Below, piece after piece: positions 23,107 to 23,109 of a stretch of DNA of 23,109 bases. The stretch comes from Muribaculaceae bacterium. GTDB lineage: Bacteria; Bacteroidota; Bacteroidia; Bacteroidales; Muribaculaceae. A model generated the notes under the pieces. It had not been told where the DNA came from. It saw only the letters and a program-made list of their open reading frames with translations, and did not search any database. The position numbers and the translations under genes were made by a program. Where the stretch lies: positions 1 through 23,109 of the forward strand of contig JAEDFO010000039.1 of the NCBI GenBank assembly GCA_016292745.1, written 5' to 3'. The stretch's first letter is position 1, and the number at the start of each line of letters is the position of its first letter.

Positions 23107-23109
23107 CCC

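Overview
The window looks like a chromosomal segment of a Bacteroidales bacterium, plausibly a gut lineage such as Muribaculaceae; the family is inferred, not proven. Three things point there. Promoters follow the Bacteroidetes -7 consensus TAnnTTTG with TTG/TTTG about 18-21 nt upstream, and Shine-Dalgarno sequences are largely absent. The protein families are typical: a PorU-like type IX secretion (T9SS) sortase, a NigD-like lipoprotein, DUF3467, WG repeats, and a TonB receptor with a carboxypeptidase-regulatory-like N-terminus. Protein-coding DNA is of middling G+C, while leaders are A/T-rich. I see no insertion sequence, phage gene, CRISPR array or rRNA.

Layout. Bases 1-260 hold tRNA-Lys(CTT) with its own promoter and terminator. 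Bases 255-694 hold a perfect 17-bp inverted repeat and one doubtful small ORF. On the minus strand, 695-4954 encode the PorU-like sortase and a membrane-anchored GH25 lysozyme, the latter with well-formed promoters. On the plus strand, 5132-6438 encode a stand-alone LytTR regulator translationally coupled to a membrane protein with a degenerate phosphodiester-glycosidase-like domain. Then 6484-8244 carry a separate promoter, a possible 18-codon leader ORF, a YbjN-like anchored protein and an anchored WG-repeat protein. A convergent lipoprotein of the YiiX papain-like family lies at 8252-8905. A divergent promoter drives a glycosyltransferase, TcdA and a LolD-type ATPase (9021-11618). A second operon (11729-14259) carries a NigD-like lipoprotein, DUF3467 and CysS and ends in a strong terminator. 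Next come a TonB-dependent receptor and a purple-acid-phosphatase-like phosphoesterase (14454-18258, terminator), an A/T-rich leader, and a 1074-aa multidomain secreted protein with a T9SS-type C-terminus (18506-21730, terminator). Two small membrane or exported proteins of unknown function close the window (22010-23024, terminator).

Functional links. Much of the region concerns the cell envelope: secretion and anchoring (PorU and a likely cargo), peptidoglycan cleavage (GH25, perhaps the YiiX-like lipoprotein), lipoprotein handling (LolD), and outer-membrane uptake coupled to phosphoester hydrolysis (TonB receptor plus phosphatase). The least understood block is 5094-8244, where a LytTR regulator, a degenerate NAGPA-like membrane protein, a YbjN-like protein and a WG-repeat protein lie together, three of them with a single N-terminal or near-N-terminal membrane anchor. 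This is the best candidate in the window for an undescribed envelope-sensing module, but the grouping is an inference from adjacency alone.
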